Assembly: GCF_038002765.1 (NCBI RefSeq) | Contig: NZ_JBBODE010000001.1 | Span: 744,001-808,000 of the forward strand | Reading direction: 5' to 3' | Source: Peribacillus sp. FSL H8-0477 | GTDB taxonomy: Bacteria; Bacillota; Bacilli; Bacillales; DSM-1321 | DNA length: 64,000 bases | In this document: positions 42,589-50,826 of the stretch, piece by piece | Position numbering within the stretch: the first letter of the stretch is position 1 | Layout: the number at the start of each line of letters is the position of its first letter | Translations under genes and position numbers: made by a program | The notes under the pieces: model-generated | What the model was told of the DNA's origin: nothing | The model's input: the letters and a program-made list of their open reading frames with translations, nothing else | The model's database searches: none

Positions 42589-43683
42589 ATGAGCTCTTTA
42601 TTCATCTTCTTATTTGCTCTATGTGTTGTAGTAACATTGTTTATAAACTTGCATCCAGGATTCGGTGGAAACCCAAATAGCGAGCAGAATGAACGATACA
42701 GTAAGTTTGATAATTACGTTAATGGGAAGTTTGTTAATCAGGTGCCGACCAAGATGGACATGAGTGCATCTGATTACTTCTCTATGATTAAGGATTTTAT
42801 TTCAGGCGCAAAAGACCGCAAGCCTGCAGATCAATTGCCTGTTTCCAAAATTGATTGGCAAAAAATCGAAGGTGAGGAAGATAGTTTAACTTGGTTTGGT
42901 CATTCAGCATTTTTACTAAGTATCGATAATAAAAAGATACTTGTAGATCCCATGCTAGGTTCAGTTTCTTCACCTGTTTCTTTCGTAGGAAGCAAACGTT
43001 ACAGTGAAGATATATTGCATCTTATTGATAAAATGCCGCCAATTGATGCTGTTTTCATTACTCATGATCATTACGACCACTTAGATTATCCATCGATTAA
43101 AAAATTAAAGAACAAGGCCCGCCATTTCTTTGTTCCTCTTGGTGTAAGCGCGCACTTGATTAATTGGGGAGTTAAAAAAGAAAAAATAACAGAACTAAAT
43201 TGGTGGGATGAAACAAAGTTTCAAGGATTAACTGTAGCATTCACTCCTTCAAAACATTTTTCTGGAAGAGGACCGTTAAATAGTAATTCCACCCTTTGGG
43301 GCGGTTGGATGATTCTTGGAGAAAAGACACGTTTCTATACAAGTGGAGATGGTGGTTATGACACACATTTTAAAGAAATTGGGAAGAAATATGGACCTTT
43401 GGACATTACTTTAATGGAAGGTGGACAATATGACCGACGTTGGTCCTGGGTTCATATGACACCTGAAGAATCTGTTCAAGCTCATTTAGATGTAAATGGT
43501 AAGAATATGATGTTAATTCACTGGGGAGCCTTTACCCTTGCTTATCATGGTTGGACAGAACCTATAGAAAGAGCATTTAAAGCGTCTGAAAAATCTGGAG
43601 TAACTATGATAGCTCCTACTATTGGCGAAACAGTTCTGTTAGATGGAGATTTTTCCATTTCTACTTTATCATGGTGGAAATGA
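42589..43683 (+). CDS. MBL-fold metallohydrolase, NAPE-PLD-like
   Basis: 364 residues. A hydrophobic N-terminal segment (1-22) anchors or exports the protein. The metallo-beta-lactamase core follows with LTWFGHSAFLL, DPMLG and metal ligands H159, H161, D163, H164 in THDHYDH; further His are in FTPSKHFSGRG, MEGGQYD and MLIHWGAF. The WFGHS and SKHFSGRG motifs resemble N-acyl-phosphatidylethanolamine phospholipase D-like enzymes; substrate uncertain. The ATG is about 15 bases after AAAGGAAGG, so spacing is long, but no better in-frame start was seen. Confidence 0.85.
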   Translation: MSSLFIFLFALCVVVTLFINLHPGFGGNPNSEQNERYSKFDNYVNGKFVNQVPTKMDMSASDYFSMIKDFISGAKDRKPADQLPVSKIDWQKIEGEEDSLTWFGHSAFLLSIDNKKILVDPMLGSVSSPVSFVGSKRYSEDILHLIDKMPPIDAVFITHDHYDHLDYPSIKKLKNKARHFFVPLGVSAHLINWGVKKEKITELNWWDETKFQGLTVAFTPSKHFSGRGPLNSNSTLWGGWMILGEKTRFYTSGDGGYDTHFKEIGKKYGPLDITLMEGGQYDRRWSWVHMTPEESVQAHLDVNGKNMMLIHWGAFTLAYHGWTEPIERAFKASEKSGVTMIAPTIGETVLLDGDFSISTLSWWK

Positions 43684-43747
43684 TTGGTCTCAAAATACTA
43701 AAACTAGTGGCATTAATACATTCAAATTAAATTTAGAAAGACAGTTG

Positions 43748-43873
43748 AAGTGGAGGGCGTGAAGACTCCTGTGGGAATAGCGGGACAGGCGAGACCCCGC
43801 AGGAGCGTAAGCATTGATGCGGCTCACCGCCCGCCTGCGGATAAGCGCAACGCCTGGAACGGAAATCAACACC
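43748..43873. repeat. dispersed Bacillus intergenic repeat element
   Basis: Runs from GAAGTGGAGGGCG to GCCTGGAACGGAAATCAAC. An internal hairpin pairs CTCCTGTGGG (43766-43775) with CCCGCAGGAG (43796-43805). Elements with this GACTCCTG...CCCGCAGGAGCG...GGAACGGAAATCAAC pattern occur in many copies in Bacillus genomes, from memory; only one copy is in this window. Origin and role unknown. Confidence 0.65.
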
Positions 43874-43898
43874 CATTTTTAAATTAAAATAGTAGATA

Positions 43899-43932
43899 AA
43901 AGAGGTACGGAATGATTTTATTCCGTACCTCT
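43899..43932. terminator. perfect hairpin, possible terminator
   Basis: AGAGGTACGGAAT-GATTTT-ATTCCGTACCTCT with U-rich sequence following on the minus strand. Lies beyond the yokU terminator and may be a backup. Confidence 0.5.
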
Positions 43933-43971
43933 ACTGGTGTTTTGAACACATTTCATGTCATATAATAAAAA

Positions 43972-43998
43972 AGAAGACTGTAGATTGTCTACAGTCTA
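43972..43998 (-). terminator. intrinsic terminator of the kamA-yokU unit
   Basis: AGACTGTAGA-TTG-TCTACAGTCT followed on the minus strand by UUCUUUUUU, 24 bases after the yokU stop. Confidence 0.88.
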
Positions 43999-44021
43999 AA
44001 ACACGCGTTAGGAGTGTTTCT

Positions 44022-44300
44022 TTAACTAAAATCAAAATAATTTCGTTTCAACAAACGCTTCATATTCATCAGTTCATCATAAGTGGTCTTTTTTTCAAGA
44101 AGCTTGGTATCGATTAGAAATAGTTGATTTTCAATTTCCTTTACAGTTTCGTCACTTTGAAATCTTGCCTGACAATTTGTACAGGCTAACGAAGGGGTTT
44201 CGGTGATTTCCACTGCTCTTGTTCCGTCTGGTAATTCCCAATAGACCGTGTCCGCTACAGAAGTAATCGTTCCTGCTTCACACCAAGGACAAATGGCCAT
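44022..44300 (-). CDS. yokU: YokU family zinc-finger protein
   Basis: 92 residues. Two Cys pairs (CPWC at 4-7 and CTNC near 40-43) frame a YgiT-type zinc finger (AGTITSVADTVYWELPDGTRAVEITETPSLACTNC), followed by a helical C-terminal half (EIENQLFLIDTKLLEKK). ATG one base after the kamA stop with GGGAGGGG inside kamA, so the two are coupled. YokU is found next to kamA in B. subtilis as well. Role unknown; may assist kamA expression or maturation, which is speculation. Confidence 0.88.
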   Translation of the reverse strand: MAICPWCEAGTITSVADTVYWELPDGTRAVEITETPSLACTNCQARFQSDETVKEIENQLFLIDTKLLEKKTTYDELMNMKRLLKRNYFDFS

Positions 44301-44301
44301 C

Positions 44302-45711
44302 CTATTCCCCTCCCTCTGTAAATGAAGTGAATTTTTTCTGCTGTGCTTGAAATTTCTTTTCTTTTAGCTGATCTCGTTTTTCACGTTGATTTTTTAAGGA
44401 AGCATGTTCGGGATTTGTGACATATTCCTCACGGCGATTCATCCGTTTTAAGCCCTTTGGAACGAGATTCAATTGTTTATCATTCATGATCCCTGCAATT
44501 CCAATATCAGACTGTTTATCCACGACATCTGGATAAAGCCCTTTAAAGTATTCATCGGCACGGCCTGGTGTATAGTGTTCCGGTTCAGGATAGGTGGTAA
44601 TGACACCTTCGAAATTACGAAGTACCGTTTTAGTAGGCGATTGAGAAAGAATATAGTTAGGCTGCAGTGTAATTTTACCGCCGCCCCCTGGCGCATCGAC
44701 GACGAAAGTTGGCACAGCATAGCCCGAAATATGTCCCCTTAGTCCTTCCATAATTTCGATCCCTTTGGAAATAGGTGCTCTAAAGTGGCCAATCCCTTCT
44801 GATAGATCACATTGATAAATATAATAAGGACGGACTCGAATTTTGACCAGATCATACATCAATTTTTTCATAATCGGAACGCTGTCATTAATACCTGCTA
44901 GAATAACAGATTGATTGCCCACAGGGACCCCAGCATTTACGAGCATTTCACAGGCAGTTTTAGACTCTTCTGTGATTTCAACACTCGTGTTGAAATGGGT
45001 ATTAAGCCATACTGGATGATATTTTTGTAAGATGGTACACAGATCCTCCGTAATTCGCTGTGGAAATACAACAGGAGCTCTCGTACCAATGCGGATAATT
45101 TCTACATGGGGAATGGCTCGCAGGTTTTTAAGAATATACTCTAAAATCGTGTCATTGATTAGTAAGCCGTCCCCACCGGAAAGGAGTACATCTCGAACAG
45201 CCGGTGTTTCCCTGATATATTGGATGGCTGCATCCAGCTGTTTCTTAGGAACGCCCATACCTATTTGGCCTGAAAACCTGCGTCTTGTGCAATAACGGCA
45301 GTACATGGAACATTGATTCGTTACTAAAAACAAAACCCGGTCAGGATATCGATGAGTCAGACCAGGCACAGGCGAATCTTCATCCTCTTCAAGCGGATCT
45401 TCCATATCATATTTCGTTTTATGCAATTCATCTGATACTGGGACAGACTGCATTCTGATTGGACAGCGTGGATCATCAGGATTCATTAATGACGCATAGT
45501 AGGGTGTTATATTCAGCGGAATGGTCTTGGTGGATATTCGGACGCCTTCTTCTTCATCAGGGGTAAGATTAATGACTTTTTTTAAATCGTCAAGTGTTCT
45601 TATCGTATTGGTTAACTGCCAAATCCAGTTTCCCCATTGCTCTTCTGTAACGTCTTTCCATAGCTCAATATCCTGCCATTTTCGATCAGGTACATATAGG
45701 TTATCAAACAT
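44302..45711 (-). CDS. kamA: lysine 2,3-aminomutase (AblA/KamA)
   Basis: 469 residues. Radical-SAM enzyme converting L-lysine to beta-lysine with PLP and a 4Fe-4S cluster. Cluster cysteines C134, C138, C141 (CSMYCRYC), glycine-rich SGGDGL and the PLP-binding Lys in PGGGGK are present. ATG follows TTGGAGG. Preceded by a sigma54-type -24/-12 element and by the gene of a sigma54 activator; followed by yokU. With yodP (ablB) it can make N-epsilon-acetyl-beta-lysine. Confidence 0.96.
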   Translation of the reverse strand: MFDNLYVPDRKWQDIELWKDVTEEQWGNWIWQLTNTIRTLDDLKKVINLTPDEEEGVRISTKTIPLNITPYYASLMNPDDPRCPIRMQSVPVSDELHKTKYDMEDPLEEDEDSPVPGLTHRYPDRVLFLVTNQCSMYCRYCTRRRFSGQIGMGVPKKQLDAAIQYIRETPAVRDVLLSGGDGLLINDTILEYILKNLRAIPHVEIIRIGTRAPVVFPQRITEDLCTILQKYHPVWLNTHFNTSVEITEESKTACEMLVNAGVPVGNQSVILAGINDSVPIMKKLMYDLVKIRVRPYYIYQCDLSEGIGHFRAPISKGIEIMEGLRGHISGYAVPTFVVDAPGGGGKITLQPNYILSQSPTKTVLRNFEGVITTYPEPEHYTPGRADEYFKGLYPDVVDKQSDIGIAGIMNDKQLNLVPKGLKRMNRREEYVTNPEHASLKNQREKRDQLKEKKFQAQQKKFTSFTEGGE

Positions 45712-45745
45712 CTAATTACCTCCAAAAACTTGATAGTAATATTAG

Positions 45746-45763
45746 ATGCAAGTAGTATGCCAA
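45746..45763 (-). promoter_or_regulatory. sigma54 (-24/-12) promoter of kamA
   Basis: Minus-strand TTGGCATACTACTTGCAT. The GG and GC doublets are 12 bases apart, exactly the -24/-12 arrangement, matching TTGGCAN-N4-NTTGCA. It lies 35 bases upstream of the kamA ATG and directly downstream of the activator gene. Confidence 0.8.
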
Positions 45764-45795
45764 AGTTAACCCAAAATCGTATTTCCCGAAAATAG

Positions 45796-47181
45796 TCATT
45801 TTTGTCTTTTTTGGATTTTATATTGCAGAGTCTGTCTGGGGATATCCAGCAGCTTAGATGCCTGAAGGACGTTCCCATTAGCTTGGAGAAGCGCTCTTTG
45901 TATATACGTTTCCTCCATCTGATTTAATGCATCCCGAAGTGGTTGAATGCCCTGGTTGCGCTCGCTATTTTTCTTTAGAAATACCGGTAAGTCTGTAGCC
46001 TGAAGCACAGTACCCTCGGTATGATTCATCATAAACTCAATCGTATGTTTTAGTTCTCTAACGTTCCCTGGCCAGTGATGGGTTAAAAAAATGGCTTGGA
46101 CTTCTTCACTAATCCCTTCCACGACTCTCCCTAGTTGTATGTTGAAGTGACGAATGAAATGAGTAACTAAAAAGACGACATCTTCTGGACGTTTATGAAG
46201 GGGCGGCAGTTCATAGCTCAATACATTCAGCCGATAAAATAAATCGGGCCGCAGGGTCTTTTCCTGAATCGCTTTTTCAGGATGAGTATTCATCGCCGTG
46301 ATAATTCGGGCATCGACAAACGTACTTTTCGACCCGCCTATTCGTCTGACTAACCCATCTTCAAGCACTCTCAGCAATTTTGCCTGAAGCTCGATAGGCA
46401 TTGATTGCAATTCATCCAGAAACAAGGTTCCCCCGTTTGCAAGTTCAAATAACCCTTGCCGTTCAACTGCACCCGTGTAGCTGCCCTTAGCTGTTCCGAA
46501 GAGTAAACTTTCGAGAAGAGATTCAGGAAGAGCTGCACAATTTTGGGCAATAAACGGTGCCTTCCGGCGTGGTGAAGCATTGTGGATCCCTTGAACGAAC
46601 AACTCCTTACCGACTCCGCTTTCGCCAAAAACCAGGACGGCTGATTCCGATTCTGCCGCTCGTTTTCCCTGACGAATGATTTGTTGAAAATCAGGATTCT
46701 TAGTCAGAATGTCATTAAAGGTGTAGACCGCTCCATTGTTCACATTTTTTTTAGAGATCTTCGGCTTTTTTACCGTCGTTTCTAAATCGAGTAACCGCTC
46801 TGACAGGTTCTTCAAACGCGAATAATCCTTGGCAATTTCTATTGCGCCAATCATCTGGTTCTCCACATGAATCGGCAGAGTCGTATTTAGGGTTTCAATC
46901 ATCTTGCCATGAAGATTGAGATAAGACTGCCGTTTATCAAAGATGGGCTGTTCCGTTTCAATCACTTGAAGCAGGGTAGAAGACTTCTGATTTAAAGAAG
47001 GAAATGCCTTCAGAAGTGGTTTACCGAGTACCTCTTCGACTTTCATGCCATCATGTCCACCCGCTACTTCATTATAAAAAATCGTCCTGCCGCCATTATC
47101 GATGACATGAATTCCTTCATCAATACTTTTTAAGATTGCTTCCAGCACTTCACGAGTATTAAAAAAATCTTCCGTCTTCAC
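45796..47181 (-). CDS. sigma54-dependent transcriptional activator with PAS domain
   Basis: About 461 residues from GTG 47181, which follows AAGGGAG closely; a longer frame to 47235 has no ribosome site. PAS domain near 10-110 (ILKSIDEGIHVIDNGGRTIFYNEVA). AAA+ domain near 165-400 with Walker A GESGVGKE, sigma54-contact loop GSYTGA (variant of GAFTGA), Walker B GGTLFLDE and arginine finger region. Fis-type helix-turn-helix at the C-terminus (NVLQASKLLDIPRQTLQYKI). Same family as RocR/BkdR. Probably activates kamA and perhaps the whole beta-lysine cluster. Confidence 0.93.
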   Translation of the reverse strand: MKTEDFFNTREVLEAILKSIDEGIHVIDNGGRTIFYNEVAGGHDGMKVEEVLGKPLLKAFPSLNQKSSTLLQVIETEQPIFDKRQSYLNLHGKMIETLNTTLPIHVENQMIGAIEIAKDYSRLKNLSERLLDLETTVKKPKISKKNVNNGAVYTFNDILTKNPDFQQIIRQGKRAAESESAVLVFGESGVGKELFVQGIHNASPRRKAPFIAQNCAALPESLLESLLFGTAKGSYTGAVERQGLFELANGGTLFLDELQSMPIELQAKLLRVLEDGLVRRIGGSKSTFVDARIITAMNTHPEKAIQEKTLRPDLFYRLNVLSYELPPLHKRPEDVVFLVTHFIRHFNIQLGRVVEGISEEVQAIFLTHHWPGNVRELKHTIEFMMNHTEGTVLQATDLPVFLKKNSERNQGIQPLRDALNQMEETYIQRALLQANGNVLQASKLLDIPRQTLQYKIQKRQK

Positions 47182-47215
47182 CCACTCCCTTCTGCCAATA
47201 ATCAACAAAACCAAA

Positions 47216-47255
47216 GTGCCGAAAATCCGCACCATTAGTGCCCATTTTCAGGCAC
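47216..47255. promoter_or_regulatory. two GTGC...GGCAC palindromes, candidate activator sites
   Basis: 47216-47232 reads GTGCCGAAAATCCGCAC and 47238-47255 reads GTGCCCATTTTCAGGCAC. Reversed, the first becomes GTGCGGATTTTCGGCAC, so both fit GTGC(S)(S)ATTTTC(A)GGCAC. Centres are about 22 bp apart, two helical turns, just upstream of the activator start. Confidence 0.5.
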
Positions 47256-47256
47256 C

Positions 47257-48102
47257 TCAGCAGGTTTTGACCCACATATTCATGTCCTCAAGCTTATCAA
47301 AAATATAACAGTTATTGGCCAGCCTCCCTTTATATGTGTAGCCAAGTCCATAAAATGCCGCATTCATTCCATAAGAAAGGCTTCGGGCGATTGAGTATAA
47401 ACAAAAAATCTGTTCTTTCCGTAAATCGTCTTCAAGCGCCTCAATTAAACGTCTCATTAAGCCGAACTGTCGATGAGCAGCCAAGGTAGCACAATCCGTG
47501 ATTTCTGCATTAAACTCATTCATATCGATTTCAGCGGACGCTGCACTGACAATTTCTTTTTCATATGTATATACATAGAAGACCGTACCTTTCTTCATGC
47601 ATTCGGTAATATAGTCGGGATTATTCATCGGTGTCGGGTAAATTTCAAAGACCGTCTCATATAAGGCCGCGAGCTTTTTGGCATCATCTATAGTCGCTTT
47701 ACGGATTTCATAGTCATGAGGTGGAACAGCTGGGGAACCTTTTTTCTTGAGCGTCGTTACGCTATCAAGAATTCGATCGCCTTCCTCCCAATTTACACTG
47801 TTGCGGCGTTCGTTTTGATAAAATTTTGCCATAAAGAAACAGTCGCTTCCTCGGTAGAACCGATCAATGGAAGCTTCATATATAAACCCTTCAGCTATCA
47901 GCTTTTGAACATCACCTGCTCTTGCCTTAACAATTAGTTTTTCTGCTTGGATCTCTTGGGCTGCATCTACCGCGATTTGTAGACAGCTCTCGGTATGGCC
48001 GCGATAATCTTCCACTCTGACTCGTTTATTAAATGGATCAATTGTTAGCTTCATTGTATAGCGATCTGTTGTTATCTCTTTAACGTGTGCGATCTCTTCC
48101 AA
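47257..48102 (-). CDS. yodP: putative beta-lysine N-acetyltransferase (AblB/YodP)
   Basis: 281 residues. The C-terminal half is a GNAT domain (YEIRKATIDDAKKLAALYETVFEIYP, AEITDCATLAAHRQFGLMRRLIEALE with the acetyl-CoA loop), preceded by a family-specific N-terminal region (VKARAGDVQKLIAEGFIYEASIDRFYRGSDCFFMAKF). AblB enzymes acetylate beta-lysine made by KamA to give the compatible solute N-epsilon-acetyl-beta-lysine. TTG start with GGGGGATAT upstream. 88 bases after yodQ and 75 before the activator gene. Confidence 0.9.
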   Translation of the reverse strand: MEEIAHVKEITTDRYTMKLTIDPFNKRVRVEDYRGHTESCLQIAVDAAQEIQAEKLIVKARAGDVQKLIAEGFIYEASIDRFYRGSDCFFMAKFYQNERRNSVNWEEGDRILDSVTTLKKKGSPAVPPHDYEIRKATIDDAKKLAALYETVFEIYPTPMNNPDYITECMKKGTVFYVYTYEKEIVSAASAEIDMNEFNAEITDCATLAAHRQFGLMRRLIEALEDDLRKEQIFCLYSIARSLSYGMNAAFYGLGYTYKGRLANNCYIFDKLEDMNMWVKTC

Positions 48103-48190
48103 TTTGATATCCCCCTTTTTTTAAGTATCTCCTCCTTTATTGTACCAAAAGGGCTGAATCATTTGAATCAGACCCATATCCTGAAAATTG

Positions 48191-49459
48191 TTAGGCATCA
48201 TCCATTCCACACCATTCCAGAATAGTCAGCGCAATGACATGTGCAGCTTCGGTTATTTTTCTGAGCTCAATATGTTCATTCGCGTCATGGGCCATTTCCG
48301 TTATACCTGGTCCAAAGACCATGACTGGAATTTTGCCTACAACTGATAAATAGCCGCCGTCCGTCCCCCATGGTGAGGCCTCAATCACTGGTTCTTTATT
48401 AAACACAGTTATAAATTTATCTGTTAGAACCTGCGTGAGCGGATGGTTTTCTTCAAGTTGTCCTGGCAGCCATCTAGCGCCAAACCATTCCCATTCAACT
48501 GGTTTGATCTGAAACCATTCATGTTCACTATTTAATTCACTCAAACATTCAGTTAGTGACAATTGTGCCGCTTCAATACTCTCATTAGGTGCTACCCCAA
48601 AACGTCCTTCAAGAATAACTGTATCCGGTACAGAAGATGGCCAATCTCCACCTGAAATTTTGCCCAAATTAATCGGTATTGGGATAGGAATGGTCTCATA
48701 AAGCGGGTGATCCAGCGCATCATTCCGTTTGGTCTCTAGCTTTCGAATGGCATCCATGACAACCATGGCCTGTTCAATGGCATTCACCCCTGCATATCGA
48801 GTACCGCCATGAGCTGATTTCCCTTTTACGGTTATACGAAACCACATCGAACCTTGCTGAAGCGGAAAAAATTTCAGATTCGTCGGTTCAGGAATAATGG
48901 CCCCATCTGCCCGATATCCCCGCAATACAGCAGCAAGTGTGCCGGCGCCCCCGCTTTCTTCTTCGATAACACTTTCAAAAATTACATCCCCTTTTAACCG
49001 AATGCCTAGCGATATAATAGCATCCATGGCCATAAGTAAGGAGACCGTACCGCCTTTCATATCTGTGGTTCCTCGGCCATACATTTTGCCGTCCTTTATG
49101 ATACCGCTGAAAGGATGTTCTACCCAATCGTGAAGATTCCCCTCTGGAACCACATCAATATGTCCATTAAGTAGAATCGATTTCCCCCCTCCACTCCCTT
49201 TTAAAACCGCGGCTAAGTTAGGATTCCCGCTAAAATCACTCCGGTCACAATGAAACTGGGGATGCTGACGCAACGTATCGCCCTCCAATTCCCAGCAATC
49301 AATTTCCAGATTAAGTTGTTTGCATTTCTCCTCAATAATAGCCTGTGCCTTCGCTTCGCGGCCGCGTTTACTAGGCGCCTGAACCAGTTTCTGAAGTAAA
49401 TCTATTCCTTCTTGTTCGTGGTTATACAGCCATTGCTTAATACTCGCTTCAACGTTCAA
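48191..49459 (-). CDS. yodQ: M20-family deacetylase/peptidase (YodQ)
   Basis: 422 residues of the ArgE/DapE/Acy1 family. Metal ligands H100 and D102 (LNGHIDVVP), D133 (GRGTTDMKGG), general-base Glu in EEESGG and a later His in MAHDANEHI are visible, with a dimerisation domain between. Could deacetylate acetyl-beta-lysine or a related amino acid. TTG start two bases after the yodR stop with GGAGGG overlapping it. Operon member. Confidence 0.9.
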   Translation of the reverse strand: MNVEASIKQWLYNHEQEGIDLLQKLVQAPSKRGREAKAQAIIEEKCKQLNLEIDCWELEGDTLRQHPQFHCDRSDFSGNPNLAAVLKGSGGGKSILLNGHIDVVPEGNLHDWVEHPFSGIIKDGKMYGRGTTDMKGGTVSLLMAMDAIISLGIRLKGDVIFESVIEEESGGAGTLAAVLRGYRADGAIIPEPTNLKFFPLQQGSMWFRITVKGKSAHGGTRYAGVNAIEQAMVVMDAIRKLETKRNDALDHPLYETIPIPIPINLGKISGGDWPSSVPDTVILEGRFGVAPNESIEAAQLSLTECLSELNSEHEWFQIKPVEWEWFGARWLPGQLEENHPLTQVLTDKFITVFNKEPVIEASPWGTDGGYLSVVGKIPVMVFGPGITEMAHDANEHIELRKITEAAHVIALTILEWCGMDDA

Positions 49460-49461
49460 TC

Positions 49462-50139
49462 TTATCCCTCCCCCTGCTTCTTTATATAGCGCAGATTTTC
49501 ACTAATGGAAAATGATGCATCTGTATTTTCTCGGATATCGATTAATGTGTAGGGTGCAAACAAATCCGTCAAAAGTAACCCCTCTGCAGTGACTGTAAAG
49601 ACAGCTTGTTCCGTAATGACCGTATGTACGCATTTTCTCGCTGTCAGCGGAAGTGAGCATTCTTTTACAAGCTTAGGCGCACCTGACTTTTCCAAATGAT
49701 TCATTAAAACAATTACTTTTTTAGCTCTAGCCGCAAGCTCCATGGCCCCGCCCATTCCAGGCACTCTTTTGCCTGGGACAATCCAATTAGCCAAATCTCC
49801 TTCCCCGCTGACCTGCAAAGCACCTAAAATGGTTACATCAATTAAACCGGAGCGAATAATTCCAAATGCCGCAGCACTGTCACAATACGAAGCACCGCCT
49901 CTAATAGTGACCGGATAACCTCCTGCATTGCATAAATGAGCATCTTCCTCGCCGGCTTCAGGTGTAGAGCCAATCCCAATAATGCCGTTTTCTGAATGAA
50001 ACATCACTTGATGATGGTCAGGCAGATGATTGGGAACAAGCGAGGGTATCCCTATTCCAAGGTTCACCAGCATGCCATCTTTAATTTCCTCAGCTGCACG
50101 CTTCGCCATTTTATCCCTTATCTCGGTTCCCAAACCCAT
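49462..50139 (-). CDS. yodR: CoA-transferase subunit B (YodR)
   Basis: 225 residues of family I 3-oxoacid CoA-transferase beta subunits. Active-site Glu lies in SENGIIGIG; GGYPVTIRGGASYCDSAAAFGIIRSG and GKRVPGMGGAMEL are typical. Works as a heterodimer with YodS to move CoA between acids. The ATG is 22 bases inside the yodS 3' end, so translation is coupled. Probably activates the keto or beta-amino acid derived from lysine, by context. Confidence 0.92.
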   Translation of the reverse strand: MGLGTEIRDKMAKRAAEEIKDGMLVNLGIGIPSLVPNHLPDHHQVMFHSENGIIGIGSTPEAGEEDAHLCNAGGYPVTIRGGASYCDSAAAFGIIRSGLIDVTILGALQVSGEGDLANWIVPGKRVPGMGGAMELAARAKKVIVLMNHLEKSGAPKLVKECSLPLTARKCVHTVITEQAVFTVTAEGLLLTDLFAPYTLIDIRENTDASFSISENLRYIKKQGEG

Positions 50140-50813
50140 TTCCAGTTCACCCCCTCCGACTGAACTACATAATCCACAAATACACCGCTCGTAATGATGG
50201 CTTCAGGATCCAGTTCCCCAACTGGAACAATTTCTTTTGCTTCAACGACAGTAATTTTACCTGCCATCGCAACTAATGGATTCGTATTTCGAGCACTTTT
50301 GTCATAAATTAAATTACCAAACTCATCCGCTTTTTCGGCATAAACGATTGCAATATCTGCCGTCAATGCCGGTTCTATTAAGTATTCGCTGCCACTAACA
50401 GTAACCCGCTGTTTATTCCGTTTGACAATGTCCTCATCTAGTCCGATATCACATAGAACTCCGCCGAGTCCCATTCCCCCTGCCCGAATGCGTTCAATCA
50501 ACGTACCTTGAGGGGAGAATTCGATTTCTAATTCTCCGTTAGACATGAACGTTCCGGCGTTCGGATTAGACCCAATATGAGAGACAATTAGTTTTTTGGC
50601 TCGTCTATTGGAGACAAGTTTCCCAATGCCGATATCGGGAAACCCCGTGTCATTTCCTATCAAAAGTAAGTCACGACTACCCGCTTTCATGAGTACATCT
50701 ACCAGTCCGCTCGGTGTTCCAATACCGCCGAATCCACCAAACATAATACTTTGTTCATCCTGAAACAATGGCAAAATATCATCAAAACTGCACACTTTAC
50801 TTAATACAGCCAA
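50118..50813 (-). CDS. yodS: CoA-transferase subunit A (YodS)
   Basis: 231 residues of the alpha subunit of family I CoA-transferases: GFGGIGTPSGLVDVL (glycine loop for CoA), LIGNDTGFPDIGIGKLV, SHIGSNPNAG and ADIAIVYAEKADEFGNLIYDKSARNTNP. TTG start with GAGGAGGTAAT upstream, 13 bases after the yodT stop. Partner of YodR (overlap). Confidence 0.92.
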   Translation of the reverse strand: MAVLSKVCSFDDILPLFQDEQSIMFGGFGGIGTPSGLVDVLMKAGSRDLLLIGNDTGFPDIGIGKLVSNRRAKKLIVSHIGSNPNAGTFMSNGELEIEFSPQGTLIERIRAGGMGLGGVLCDIGLDEDIVKRNKQRVTVSGSEYLIEPALTADIAIVYAEKADEFGNLIYDKSARNTNPLVAMAGKITVVEAKEIVPVGELDPEAIITSGVFVDYVVQSEGVNWKWVWEPR

Positions 50814-50826
50814 ATTATTACCTCCT

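Larger units (their letters stand above)
43684..44021. other. gene-free stretch with a dispersed Bacillus repeat and two hairpins
   Basis: About 340 bases holding a GC-rich repeated element (43748-43873) and two perfect hairpins (43899-43932 and 43972-43998). The 60-codon minus frame here is a by-product of the repeat. Confidence 0.7.

Noticed and set aside
43690-43872. Minus-strand 60-codon frame in the dispersed repeat
   Set aside because: Frame produced by the GC-rich repeat element.
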